Assembly: GCF_001620055.1 (NCBI RefSeq)
Contig: NZ_LQGY01000069.1
Coordinates: forward strand, 1-64,000
Length of the DNA stretch: 64,000 nucleotides
Direction: 5' to 3'
Source: Agromyces sp. NDB4Y10
Lineage (GTDB): Bacteria; Actinomycetota; Actinomycetes; Actinomycetales; Microbacteriaceae
Shown piece after piece: positions 35,923-44,191 of the stretch. Below the pieces are notes generated by a model, which had not been told where the DNA came from, ran no database searches, and was given only the letters and a program-made list of their open reading frames with translations. The translations under genes were made by a program, and so were the position numbers. The first letter of the stretch is position 1. Each line of letters begins with the position of its first letter.

Positions 35923-36462
35923 TCAGTCGTCTCGGGCCGCGAGTTCGCGGAACCAGGCCAGCCCCGCGCGGTGCGCCATGAGGCCGTAGTCGAGCGTGGC
36001 CCGCTGGTATTGGAAGACCGCACGGTACTCCTCGGGGACGGCGCCCGCCTGTTCGTCGAGCGCGGCGGCGAAGTCCTCGAGGCGTCCGAGCTCGCGCTCG
36101 ACCTCGGCGACGATGTGGTCGAGGATGTCGCGCCGCTCGGCGGGGTCTTCCACGAGTCCGAGGAGGAACAGGCGCGAGAGCGCGGCGACCTCGAGGTCGC
36201 CCCCGGCGAGCGGCGAGCGGATCCAGGCGTGGAAGGCCGCGGCGCCGGCATCCGTCACCGCGTAGTTCTTCTTGTTGCGGCCGCCCTCGGTGCTCTCGTG
36301 CACGGTCACGTGCCCGGCGGCGAGCAGTGACCGCAGGGCGGACTGCAGGCTGCCGAAGCTGGCGCGGTAGAAGAGCGAGGGCCCGCGCTCGAACTGCTTG
36401 TTCAGCGAGTACAGGGTCTGGGGCCCGAGCAGCATGAGCAGCCCGAGGATCACGTGGCCCAT
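35923..36462 (-). CDS. PadR-family transcriptional regulator
   Basis: 179 residues. GHVILGLLMLLGPQTLYSLNKQF and YRASFGSLQSALRSLLAAGHV are the PadR winged helix; a C-terminal helical dimerisation domain follows. ATG 36462 has GGAAGG eight bases upstream. It is divergent from a serine hydrolase gene; a 12-bp perfect palindrome (36509-36520) and a direct repeat lie between them and are the likely operator. Confidence 0.87.
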   Translation of the reverse strand: MGHVILGLLMLLGPQTLYSLNKQFERGPSLFYRASFGSLQSALRSLLAAGHVTVHESTEGGRNKKNYAVTDAGAAAFHAWIRSPLAGGDLEVAALSRLFLLGLVEDPAERRDILDHIVAEVERELGRLEDFAAALDEQAGAVPEEYRAVFQYQRATLDYGLMAHRAGLAWFRELAARDD

Positions 36463-36493
36463 CGTCGTCGGCACCTTCCGCCATATTCCTGAT

Positions 36494-36520
36494 CGTGATA
36501 TACCTAACCGTGATATCACG
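36494..36520. promoter_or_regulatory. putative PadR operator
   Basis: CGTGATAT occurs at 36494-36501 and again at 36509-36516, 15 bp apart, and the second is part of the perfect palindrome CGTGATATCACG (36509-36520). It lies in the divergent promoter between the PadR regulator and the hydrolase. Confidence 0.6.
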
Positions 36521-36545
36521 TTTCGAGACGAGAGGATTCTCGCAG

Positions 36546-37631
36546 ATGACCGCCGCCGTCGACTTCGCCACGCGCCTCGATCGCCACCTCGCGCTGGTCG
36601 CCGCGCGGCGCGGGGCCCTCGCTCCGCCCCAGGTCGCCGTGCACGCCGCCGGGCTCGGCATCTCGTACCGATCCGGCGAACTCGCCCTCCCGTTCCACGC
36701 CGCGAGCGTCGGCAAGCTGTTTACGGCGACGCTCACGATGCAGGCCGTCGAGGCGGGTGCCTTCACGACCGACACGCCCGTGAGCCGCGTCCTTCCGGGG
36801 GACGAGCTCGCCGGCCTGTTCGACGCCGACGGGTCGACGGATGCCGCGGGCGGCGCGACCGTCCACCAGCTCCTGGCGCACACGGCCGGCGTCGCTGACT
36901 ACTTCGAGGGACCTGTGACGAGCGGGCGGCGCATGGTCGAGCTCGTGCACGACGAGCCCGACCGGTTCTGGACCCCGCGCGACCTGCTCGACTTCAGCCG
37001 CGAACGCCAGCGCCCCGTCGGCCGGCCCGGCGAGCGCTTCCGGTACTCCGACACCGGGTACGTCCTCCTCGGCCGCCTGCTCGAGGAGTCGACCGGCTCC
37101 ACCTTCCACGACCTGCTGCACGAGCGCATCTTCGAGCCCGTCGGCATGATCGACAGCTCGCTGTGGCTCCGCTCGCGGCCCGCCCGGGAGGGCGGTTCGG
37201 TCCGGACTCGCATCGCGCCGGTCCGGATCGGTCGACGCGACGTGACGGAGGCCCGCAGCGTGAGCTGCGACTGGGCGGGCGGCGGCGTGGTGAGCACGCT
37301 CGACGACCTCGTCGCGTTCAGCGACGCGCTGCACCACGGGCGGCTGATCGGCGAGGCGCACCTCCGGTACCTGGCCGAGCCGCGGCATCGGTTCCGTCCG
37401 GGCATCCGCTACGGCGCCGGCATGATGCAGGTGCGCTTCGAGGGGTTCAGCCCGTTCCTGCGCGGCCTGCCGCGGCCGGTCGGGCACATCGGCGTGCTCG
37501 CCACGCACGTGTTCCACGACCCGGTGCACGACGCCGAGATCGTCCTGAACTTCGGCGGCACGCGAGAGATGGTCCCGAGCTCCCGCACCCTCATCGAGAT
37601 CGAGCGGGCCCTCCAGCGCGTCTCGCGATGA
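36546..37631 (+). CDS. serine hydrolase (beta-lactamase / class C PBP-like fold)
   Basis: 361 residues. The S-x-x-K motif is SVGK (54-57), the second motif is YSD within FRYSDTGYVLLG, and ATVHQLLAHTAGVADYF is the usual family segment. No signal peptide is visible, so it is probably cytoplasmic, an esterase or peptidase-like enzyme rather than a wall enzyme. The start is ATG 36546, about 25 bases after the PadR operator. Substrate unknown. Confidence 0.82.
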   Translation: MTAAVDFATRLDRHLALVAARRGALAPPQVAVHAAGLGISYRSGELALPFHAASVGKLFTATLTMQAVEAGAFTTDTPVSRVLPGDELAGLFDADGSTDAAGGATVHQLLAHTAGVADYFEGPVTSGRRMVELVHDEPDRFWTPRDLLDFSRERQRPVGRPGERFRYSDTGYVLLGRLLEESTGSTFHDLLHERIFEPVGMIDSSLWLRSRPAREGGSVRTRIAPVRIGRRDVTEARSVSCDWAGGGVVSTLDDLVAFSDALHHGRLIGEAHLRYLAEPRHRFRPGIRYGAGMMQVRFEGFSPFLRGLPRPVGHIGVLATHVFHDPVHDAEIVLNFGGTREMVPSSRTLIEIERALQRVSR

Positions 37632-37680
37632 CGGATGCCGCGGCCCACTCGAAGTCGGGCACGCCGCGCTCGCGGCCCGG

Positions 37681-38487
37681 TCAGCCGGCCCGGTACCCCC
37701 GCACCGCGTGCACGGCGAACGACTGCGGGTACGACGCCGTCGCGGGCGGCTCGGGGGGGAAGGCGAATACATCGAGCATGAGCTGCATCGGGTACTGCGG
37801 CGACTGCGCGACGCGCTTGCGCACGAGTCCGTCGATCGAGAAGACGACCTCCTCCGGGCGCCAGTCCACCGTGTAGGTGTGCGGCTCGCGCACGTCGTCG
37901 TGGAACGCGACCTGCTCGAAGTCGTCGGTGATCGTCGGATCGTTGAAGGGGTGCACCCCGATGCCGACGAGCGCGCTGCCGTCGTCGGCGATGTCGCGGC
38001 CGAAGACCTCGAAGACGCAGATCTCGGCGGACTGTTCGGGCTCCTCCTCGAGCCCGATCAGCCACAGCGCGGCCATGGCGTGCTCGTCGATGCCGTCGAT
38101 CGCCGCGACGATCTCGATGCGGCCGAAGTGCGGCGTGTACAGGCGCCGGTCGCCCTGCGCCTCGCGGACGACGAGCCCCTCGCGGAAGGGGTGCTGCCCG
38201 ATGGAGGACCCGACCGCGCCGGACCGCACGGCGGTCTGGAGGTTGGACACCTGGGTCGTGCCGTCGTACTCGGCGGACCACGCGGGCTGGTCGGCGTCGA
38301 CCCGCAGCCGCAGGATGCCGTCGGCCACGTCGTAGCGCGCGCGGGTGCGTTCACGACTGGACCACTGCGGCAGGTAGTGCGGGATCCACTGCTCGAGGTC
38401 GAGCTCGGGCCCGGAGAGGTCGGCGTCGAACTCGAGCAGGTCGGGCGGGGGCGGCGGCACGGGCGGAGCGGGCGGCACTGCAGGCAT
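37681..38487 (-). CDS. GH16-like glycoside hydrolase family protein with altered catalytic motif
   Basis: 268 residues without a signal peptide. The fold-defining parts are WSAEYDGTTQVSNLQTAV, GRIEIVAAIDG, AALWLIG and HTYTVDWRPEEVVFSIDG, typical of GH16 jelly rolls. The GH16 active-site motif E-x-D-x-x-E appears as EICVFE (155-160): nucleophile and acid/base Glu are kept but the central Asp is Cys. This could lower or change activity, or mark a distinct subfamily. Pro-rich N-terminus (PPAPPVPPPPP). Divergent from the amine oxidoreductase gene. Confidence 0.75.
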   Translation of the reverse strand: MPAVPPAPPVPPPPPDLLEFDADLSGPELDLEQWIPHYLPQWSSRERTRARYDVADGILRLRVDADQPAWSAEYDGTTQVSNLQTAVRSGAVGSSIGQHPFREGLVVREAQGDRRLYTPHFGRIEIVAAIDGIDEHAMAALWLIGLEEEPEQSAEICVFEVFGRDIADDGSALVGIGVHPFNDPTITDDFEQVAFHDDVREPHTYTVDWRPEEVVFSIDGLVRKRVAQSPQYPMQLMLDVFAFPPEPPATASYPQSFAVHAVRGYRAG

Positions 38488-38542
38488 GCGTTCGATACTC
38501 CCCCACTCCGCCGACACTCGCTGGAGTCATCCACAGGCCACT

Positions 38543-38559
38543 ATTGTCCACGCGTGCAA
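38543..38559. promoter_or_regulatory. putative operator shared with potADBC
   Basis: ATTGTCCACGCGTGCAA matches ATTGCACAACTGTGCAA at 22994-23010 at 12 of 17 positions without gaps (ATTGnnCAnnnGTGCAA). It lies 46 bases upstream of the DAO-family oxidoreductase. Confidence 0.45.
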
Positions 38560-38605
38560 TATGCGTCATGATGGAGCCATCCGCACCGACTTGGAGTGAT
38601 CCCGC

Positions 38606-40054
38606 ATGGGAACGACCGTCTACGAACGCCGCAGGCCCGCGGCATCCGTCATCGACCGCAGCCTCGCCGACAGCCGCCGCTCGGTCTTCTGGATCGACGA
38701 CCTGCCCGACTCGGCGAAGCCCGAGCGACCCCGGCTCGAGGGTGCGCGCACGGCCGACCTCGCGATCGTCGGCGGCGGCTACACCGGCCTCTGGACGGCC
38801 GTGCTCGCCAAGCACGCGAACCCCGACCAGCGCGTCGTGCTCCTCGAGGGGCGGCGCATCGGCTGGGCGGCATCCGGTCGCAACGGCGGCTTCTGCGAGG
38901 CGAGCCTCACCCACGGCCGCGAGAACGGCCTCAGCCGCTGGCCCGACGAGATCGACGAGCTCGACCGCCAGGGACTCGCGAACCTCGACGCGATCGAGGC
39001 CGCCGAGGCCGAGTTCGGCATGGACTTCGAGTTCGAGCGCAACGGCTCGCTCGACGTCGCCGTCGAACCGCACCAGGTCGAGTGGCTGCACGAGGCCGCA
39101 GCGGATGCCGCGCACCGGGGCGACGACTCCGTCCGCCTGCTCGACGAGCACCAGGTGCGCGCCGAGGTGGACTCGCCCACCTACCTCGCGGGGGTGTGGA
39201 ACACGCGCACGAGCGCCATCCTGCACCCGGCGAAGCTCGCCGCCGAACTCGCCCGCGTCGCCGAGGAGGCCGGCGTCGAGATCTTCGAGCGCTCCCCGGT
39301 GCGGCGCCTCGAGGGCTCCGGTTCGTCCGCGCCCGTCACGCTGCGCACCGAGCACGGCCGCGTCGACGCCGCGCGCGTGGTCCTCGCGACCAACGTGTTC
39401 CCGTCGCTGCTCAAGCGCAACCGGCTCATGACCGTGCCCGTCTACGACTACGTGCTCATGACCGAACCGCTGTCGGCCGAGCAGCAGCGGTCGATCGGCT
39501 GGGCGAACCGGCAGGGCATCGGCGACCTGGCGAACCAGTTCCACTACTCGCGCATGACACGCGACGGCCGCATCCTGTACGGCGGCTACGACGCGATCTA
39601 CCACGCCGGAGGCCGCATCCGCGAGCGCTACGAGGACCGACCCGAGAGCTACGCGAGGCTCGCGAGCCACTTCTTCACGACCTACCCGCAGCTCGAGGGG
39701 CTGCGGTTCACGCACCGGTGGGCGGGCGCGATCGACACGTCGACGCAGTTCACCGCGTTCACGGGGCTCGCGCGCGGCGGTCGGGTGGCGTACGCGTCCG
39801 GGTTCACCGGGCTCGGCGTCGCCTCGACGCGGTTCATGGCCCGGACCATGCTCGACCTCCTCGACGGGCGCGACACCGAGCGCACGCGACTCGAGATGGT
39901 GCGCACGCGGCCGCTGCCGTTCCCACCCGAGCCCGCGGCATCCGTCGGCATCAACCTGACCCGCTGGTCGCTCGACCGCGCCGACCACGACCTCGGCCGG
40001 CGCAACCTGCTGCTGAAGACCCTCGACGCGGTCGGGCTGGGGTTCGACTCGTGA
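38606..40054 (+). CDS. FAD-dependent amine oxidoreductase of the DAO family (PuuB-like)
   Basis: 482 residues. LAIVGGGYTGLWTAVLAKH is the FAD-binding GxGxxG region and IGWAASGRNGGFCEAS is the DAO-family segment that follows. RWAGAIDTSTQFTAFTGLA and YASGFTGLGVASTRF close the FAD site. The family oxidises secondary amines such as gamma-glutamylputrescine. The promoter element shared with potADBC supports a role in polyamine breakdown. A cupin gene overlaps its stop (GTGA). Precise substrate is not determined. Confidence 0.83.
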   Translation: MGTTVYERRRPAASVIDRSLADSRRSVFWIDDLPDSAKPERPRLEGARTADLAIVGGGYTGLWTAVLAKHANPDQRVVLLEGRRIGWAASGRNGGFCEASLTHGRENGLSRWPDEIDELDRQGLANLDAIEAAEAEFGMDFEFERNGSLDVAVEPHQVEWLHEAAADAAHRGDDSVRLLDEHQVRAEVDSPTYLAGVWNTRTSAILHPAKLAAELARVAEEAGVEIFERSPVRRLEGSGSSAPVTLRTEHGRVDAARVVLATNVFPSLLKRNRLMTVPVYDYVLMTEPLSAEQQRSIGWANRQGIGDLANQFHYSRMTRDGRILYGGYDAIYHAGGRIRERYEDRPESYARLASHFFTTYPQLEGLRFTHRWAGAIDTSTQFTAFTGLARGGRVAYASGFTGLGVASTRFMARTMLDLLDGRDTERTRLEMVRTRPLPFPPEPAASVGINLTRWSLDRADHDLGRRNLLLKTLDAVGLGFDS

Positions 40055-40440
40055 GCGGCGCCGACGGCGGGCTCGCTCGCCTGGTCGCCGGCGCGGTGAC
40101 GGATGCCGCGACCCTGCCGATCGCGCACGAACCCGTGCCCGCCGACCAGGTGGTGGCCGGCGCGCCGACCACGGGGTACGCGCCGCTCGACGAGCCGGCG
40201 GCCGACGCGGCCGCCGGGGTCGGCGAGCTCGGCGTCTGGGAGATGACGCCGGGCGCGATGCGCGACACCGAGGTCGACGAGGTCTTCCTCGTGATCGGCG
40301 GGGCGGCGACCGTGGAGTTCGTCGACCCGGCGCTGCCGCCCGTCGAGCTGCGGCCCGGGTCGATCGTGCGGCTCGACGCGGGCATGCAGACGGTCTGGAC
40401 GGTCACGGAGACGCTGCGGAAGCTCTTCATCGCGCGCTGA
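40051..40440 (+). CDS. cupin-domain protein (DUF861 type)
   Basis: 129 residues. GVWEMTPGAMRDTEVDEVFLVIGG, ATVEFVDP and LRPGSIVRLDAGMQTVWTV form a single small cupin barrel of the kind found next to DAO-family oxidases. It is co-translated with the preceding oxidase (GTGA). It probably binds a metal or small amine-related ligand; metal His residues typical of classic cupins are not obvious. Confidence 0.8.
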   Translation: MSGADGGLARLVAGAVTDAATLPIAHEPVPADQVVAGAPTTGYAPLDEPAADAAAGVGELGVWEMTPGAMRDTEVDEVFLVIGGAATVEFVDPALPPVELRPGSIVRLDAGMQTVWTVTETLRKLFIAR

Positions 40441-40543
40441 GCTCGCCGCGCCGCGGTGCGCTGCGCCGGGATGCCGGACGTCGGCGTCCTGCCTCCGCGC
40501 CGGCACCGCCGAGTGCATCCGCCGTGCGGCGCATACTTGAGCG

Positions 40544-41098
40544 ATGGACTCCGACTCGCGCGCACCCGCCGTGGTCGCCGTCGCGCGCGACGACCGGCAC
40601 CGGTTCTCCAAGCCGCTGCGCGACGAGATCGTGCTCGTCGCCGGTCACGGCATCGACGGCGACGCGCACGCGGGCCCGACGGTGACGCGCCGCTCCCGGT
40701 TCCGCGGTACCTGGACCGAGCCGAACCGCCGGCAGGTGCACCTCATCCAGGCCGAGCTCTTCGACGAGCTGGCCGTCGAGGGCCATGAGGTCGCGCCGGG
40801 CGAACTCGGCGAGAACGTGACGACGACGGGCCTCGACCTGCTCGCGCTGCCGCTCGGCACCCGCCTGCGGCTCGGGTCGTCGGCCGAGGTCGAGATCACC
40901 GGCCTCCGCACGCCGTGCGTGCAGATCGACCGCTTCCAGCCGGGGCTCATGCGGCGGATGGTCCGCCGGGAGCGCGGCGCGACCCGGCTGCGCGCCGGCA
41001 TCATGGCCGTCGTCGTCGAGGGCGGCGTCGTCCGTGCCGGCGACCCGATCGCGGTCGAACTCCCGGCCGAGCCGCACGAGCCGCTCCCCCGGCTCTGA
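40544..41098 (+). CDS. MOSC-domain protein
   Basis: 184 residues. HGIDGDAHAGPTVTRRSR, RQVHLIQAELFDEL, VAPGELGENVTTTGLDLL and LRTPCVQIDRFQPGL follow the MOSC pattern; the Cys in RTPC is the conserved sulphur carrier or molybdenum ligand. MOSC proteins use the molybdenum cofactor to reduce N-hydroxylated compounds or act in sulphur transfer. CATACT six bases before ATG predicts a leaderless transcript. Confidence 0.87.
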   Translation: MDSDSRAPAVVAVARDDRHRFSKPLRDEIVLVAGHGIDGDAHAGPTVTRRSRFRGTWTEPNRRQVHLIQAELFDELAVEGHEVAPGELGENVTTTGLDLLALPLGTRLRLGSSAEVEITGLRTPCVQIDRFQPGLMRRMVRRERGATRLRAGIMAVVVEGGVVRAGDPIAVELPAEPHEPLPRL

Positions 41099-41114
41099 CC
41101 GGGCTGCCCGGCGA

Positions 41115-41849
41115 TCAGGCGACGGATGCCGCGGCGCCGGCGTCCGCGGCATCCGCGGGTCCGGCCGGCTCGACCGGTTCGATGCGGAACGTCGCGCGGA
41201 AGCGCTCGACGGACTCGAGGTCGCCGGCGAGGATGCGGACCTCGGTCGCGGGCAGCCGTCCGGCGAGCAGCTCGCCGAACGCGGCGGGTTCGAGCGCGGC
41301 CTCGAGGCTCGCCTGGAACGAGGGTTCGGCGCCCGGCCGCTGCGGTTGCGGCAGCGAGCCCGGCCCGATCGGCGCGACGTCGAGCGTGCCGCCGACGACC
41401 GCCGCCGCGACCGAGGCGTCGCCGACGTGGAGTACGTACTCGGTCGGCGGCGCTCCCGCCGCGGCATCCGCTCGGAAGGCCGCCCGCAACGCGGTCGCGA
41501 GCGCCTCGCGCGTGAGCTGCTCGCCCTCGGCGGGTTCGCCGAGCAGCGACCAGCCCCACCGCTCGAGGGCGGCGACCACGGGCGCGAGCTCGCGCCCGAG
41601 CGGGGTGAGCTCGTACCCGCCGCGCACCATCGGCACGCGGCGGATGACCCCGGCCTCCTGCAGCTCCTTCAGCCGGTCGGCCAGGATGTTCGTCGGGATC
41701 CGCGCCAGTCCGGCCTTCAGGTCGCCGTACCGGCGCGGGCCGACGAGCAGGTCGCGGACGATGAGCAGCGCCCACCGTTCCCCGACCCGCTCGAGGGCCC
41801 GCGGCACGCCGCCGTACTGGCCGAAGCCGCGGGGTGCGCGTGTGGCCAC
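41115..41849 (-). CDS. HxlR-family regulator with C-terminal SCP2-like domain
   Basis: 244 residues. N-terminal winged helix (RALERVGERWALLIVRDLLVGPRRYGDLKAGL in parts). The C-terminal about 110 residues (LHVGDASVAAAVVGGTLDVAPIGPG...) resemble the sterol-carrier-like domain often fused to HxlR/MarR regulators and probably bind a ligand. The GTG start is 8 bases after the VOC stop. Its last codons are formed by paired CGGATGCC octamers. A 34-bp palindrome upstream of the VOC gene is the likely operator. Confidence 0.8.
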   Translation of the reverse strand: MATRAPRGFGQYGGVPRALERVGERWALLIVRDLLVGPRRYGDLKAGLARIPTNILADRLKELQEAGVIRRVPMVRGGYELTPLGRELAPVVAALERWGWSLLGEPAEGEQLTREALATALRAAFRADAAAGAPPTEYVLHVGDASVAAAVVGGTLDVAPIGPGSLPQPQRPGAEPSFQASLEAALEPAAFGELLAGRLPATEVRILAGDLESVERFRATFRIEPVEPAGPADAADAGAAASVA

Positions 41850-41856
41850 CGGCCGC

Positions 41857-42312
41857 TCAGGCCGAGCCCGCCGACGCGGCGCCCTGCTCGGCCAGGTACG
41901 CCTCGGGCCCCATCTCGGCGGCGGCCGGCTCCATGTAGAGGTAGCCGAGGATGTTGCCGTCCGGGTCCTCGAGGTCGCGCGAGTACATGAACCCGTAGTC
42001 CTGGGCAGGGCGCGGTTCGGTGCCGCCGGCGGCGAGCGCCTTGGCCAGCATCTCGTCGACGGCCTCGCGCGACTCGCAGGTGAGCGAGACGGCCATCTGC
42101 GCGTGGGTCTTCGGGTCGATGATCTGCTTGTCGGTGAACGTGCCGAGGAACTCGCGCGTGAGCACCATGAAGTACAGGTTGTCGTCGAGCACGACGCACG
42201 CGGCGTTCTCATCGGTGAAGTTCGGGTTGATGCGGTACCCCAGCGCCGCGTAGAACGCCTTGGAGCGGTCGAGGTCGGTCGTGGGGAAGTTCACGAAGAT
42301 GCTGGCGGTCAT
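41857..42312 (-). CDS. VOC-family (glyoxalase-like) protein
   Basis: 151 residues. IFVNFPTTDLDRSKAFYAALGY and SRDLEDPDGNILGYLYMEP are the paired beta-alpha-beta-beta-beta modules of the vicinal-oxygen-chelate fold. The family includes glyoxalase, dioxygenase and drug-binding proteins; this short form is common as a PhnB/glyoxalase-like protein of unknown substrate. GGAGGA five bases before ATG 42312 supports the start. It is followed by the HxlR gene in the same operon. Confidence 0.87.
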   Translation of the reverse strand: MTASIFVNFPTTDLDRSKAFYAALGYRINPNFTDENAACVVLDDNLYFMVLTREFLGTFTDKQIIDPKTHAQMAVSLTCESREAVDEMLAKALAAGGTEPRPAQDYGFMYSRDLEDPDGNILGYLYMEPAAAEMGPEAYLAEQGAASAGSA

Positions 42313-42362
42313 GGTGTCCTCCGGTCGTGCGAATAGGTGGTTGACCCGGGTTCTGACCACAG

Positions 42363-42396
42363 CTTGCTCTTTGCAAGTGCACTTGTCAAGAGCAAG
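42363..42396. promoter_or_regulatory. 34-bp palindromic operator upstream of VOC/HxlR
   Basis: Outer arms CTTGCTCTT (42363-42371) and AAGAGCAAG (42388-42396) are perfect 9-bp complements; the centre CAAGTGCACTTG (42374-42385) is itself a perfect 12-bp palindrome. Only two base pairs of the 34-bp whole fail to pair. It is A+T-rich against its background and sits about 50 bases before the VOC start. Confidence 0.7.
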
Positions 42397-42402
42397 TAAC
42401 GA

Positions 42403-44118
42403 TCACCGCACGCCGCCGCCCCGCCGCACGAGCAACGCGAGGTGCAGCGCCGTCAGCGTCTCGCCGTCGTCGAGGTCGGCGCCCAGCAGGTCGCCGATGA
42501 GCGCGAGCCGCTGGTAGAACACCGACCGCGAGAGGTGGCTCGCCTGCGCCGCCGCCGTGCGGTTGCCGGGATGCGCCAGCATGGCACCCAGCACGTCGAG
42601 CAGGTCGCCGCCGCGGGCGAGGTCGTACTCGACGATCGGCGCGAGCATGCGTTCGCCGAGCTCCTGCAGCCGGTGGTCGTCGCGGAGCGAGGTCACGAGT
42701 CGCACGAGCGGGCGGTCCTCCGCGCGGCGCACCACGAGCCCGCGCGCGGGCCTCGGCGGCGGCGTCGCGGCGAGGTCGAGCGCCTCCTGCACCGAGACGA
42801 GCAGCCCGTCGAGGTCGTCGGCCCGGGAGCCGATCGCGAGCGACGCACGGACCCCGTCCGCCGGTGACCCGGCGTCGAGGGCGAGCCCGAGCGTCCTGGC
42901 CGCCGCGTCGTCGAACGGCGTCCCGGTCGGCAGCGACAGCAGCACCACGCGAACGGATGCCGCGGCGCCTCCGCCCGGCGCCCCACCCTCGATCGCCCGC
43001 CCGCCGAGCGCCCGCGCTGCGGCATCCGCGTCGCCGTCACCGCCGCGACCGGCGAGGGCGAGCCCGTACAGGTCGGACCCGGTGACCGGCAGGCCGGCCG
43101 CCTCGAGCCGTGCGGTCGCCCCGCCCGGCGCGGCGAAGCGCCCGGAGAGCAGGTGCTCGACGAGCCGGCGGCGGCCGACGCGACCCCACGTGTCGTCGTC
43201 GCCGTCCGCGAGCCGGCCGAGCGCGAGCGCGATCGCGCCCTGCTCGAGGACGCTCGTGCGGCCGGCCGGGTGCGCCGGCCCGGGCAGCGCGACCAGGTGC
43301 CCCCAACGGATGCCGCGCGCCTCGACCGGCACGATGAGCCAGGGGTCCGGCCCGCCCCCCGGCGTCCCCGCGCGACGGTGGGCGTCGCGCGAGCGCAGCT
43401 GCCACCCGCCGAGCAGCGCCTCCTCGGCGTCGGGCGGCACGTCGGCCGCCACCACCTCGTGTGCGAGGTTCTCGAGCACCACGGGCGCGTCGAGGGTCTG
43501 CGCGAGCTGCTGCACGACGTAGTCCGCGGGGGCGCCGCGGAGGGCCAGTGCCGTGAACCGCTCGCGGACCTCGTCGCGGGCATGCAGTGCGGTCGTCTGC
43601 TCGGAGATGATGCGGCGGTGCACCGCCTCGGTGAGCGCGACGAACTTCACCTCTCGGTGCAGGGCGACGAGCGCGAGCCCGTGGTCGGCCGCCGCCTGCA
43701 CGACGACGGCCGGCACGTACCGGTAGTGCACGCCGAGCTCGAGGACGAGCCCGGCGATGCCGACGTCGACGAGCTCGGCGACGAATGCGCGGAGCTCACC
43801 CGGCTCGGCGGGCCAGCCCGACCCCGTGGAGAGGAGCAGCTCGCCGCCGACGAGCAGCCGGGCCACGCCCGCGCTGTCGGAGACGTGCACCCAGCGGACC
43901 CGCGCGTCGAGGGCGGTGTCGCCGACGAGCACCTCGGGCACCCCGTCCGCGACCGCCGGAAGCGCGAGGATCTCGGCGACCGTCGGGAGCGCGTCGTCGA
44001 CGGCGAACGCAGGGGCGGCGCGGTCCGACCGTTCCGGACGATCCGTTCGATCGAGTGGATCTTCGCGACGCTCTGGCACCGTCCACCTCGGTTCTTCGCT
44101 GTCAGACTGGGACCACAT
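42403..44118 (-). CDS. PucR-family transcriptional regulator
   Basis: 571 residues. The N-terminal PucR ligand domain is TVAEILALPAVADGVPEVLVGDTALDARVRWVHVSD (in parts), with ELLLSTGSGWP and GIAGLVLELG following. The C-terminal HTH is LLDVLGAMLAHPGNRTAAAQ...SRSVFYQRLALIGDLLG. PucR proteins control purine, amino acid and polyamine/GABA catabolism. It is divergent from the semialdehyde dehydrogenase and aminotransferase genes, which it likely regulates. Start uncertain: ATG 44118 or the in-frame ATG at 44160; no clear ribosome-binding site at either. Confidence 0.85.
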   Translation of the reverse strand: MWSQSDSEEPRWTVPERREDPLDRTDRPERSDRAAPAFAVDDALPTVAEILALPAVADGVPEVLVGDTALDARVRWVHVSDSAGVARLLVGGELLLSTGSGWPAEPGELRAFVAELVDVGIAGLVLELGVHYRYVPAVVVQAAADHGLALVALHREVKFVALTEAVHRRIISEQTTALHARDEVRERFTALALRGAPADYVVQQLAQTLDAPVVLENLAHEVVAADVPPDAEEALLGGWQLRSRDAHRRAGTPGGGPDPWLIVPVEARGIRWGHLVALPGPAHPAGRTSVLEQGAIALALGRLADGDDDTWGRVGRRRLVEHLLSGRFAAPGGATARLEAAGLPVTGSDLYGLALAGRGGDGDADAAARALGGRAIEGGAPGGGAAASVRVVLLSLPTGTPFDDAAARTLGLALDAGSPADGVRASLAIGSRADDLDGLLVSVQEALDLAATPPPRPARGLVVRRAEDRPLVRLVTSLRDDHRLQELGERMLAPIVEYDLARGGDLLDVLGAMLAHPGNRTAAAQASHLSRSVFYQRLALIGDLLGADLDDGETLTALHLALLVRRGGGVR

Positions 44119-44191
44119 CAGCGTACCGACCTGCCGGTCGTTCTGTCCGATTCGCGACATCCGGCAGCACCGCATCCACCGAAGGACCACC

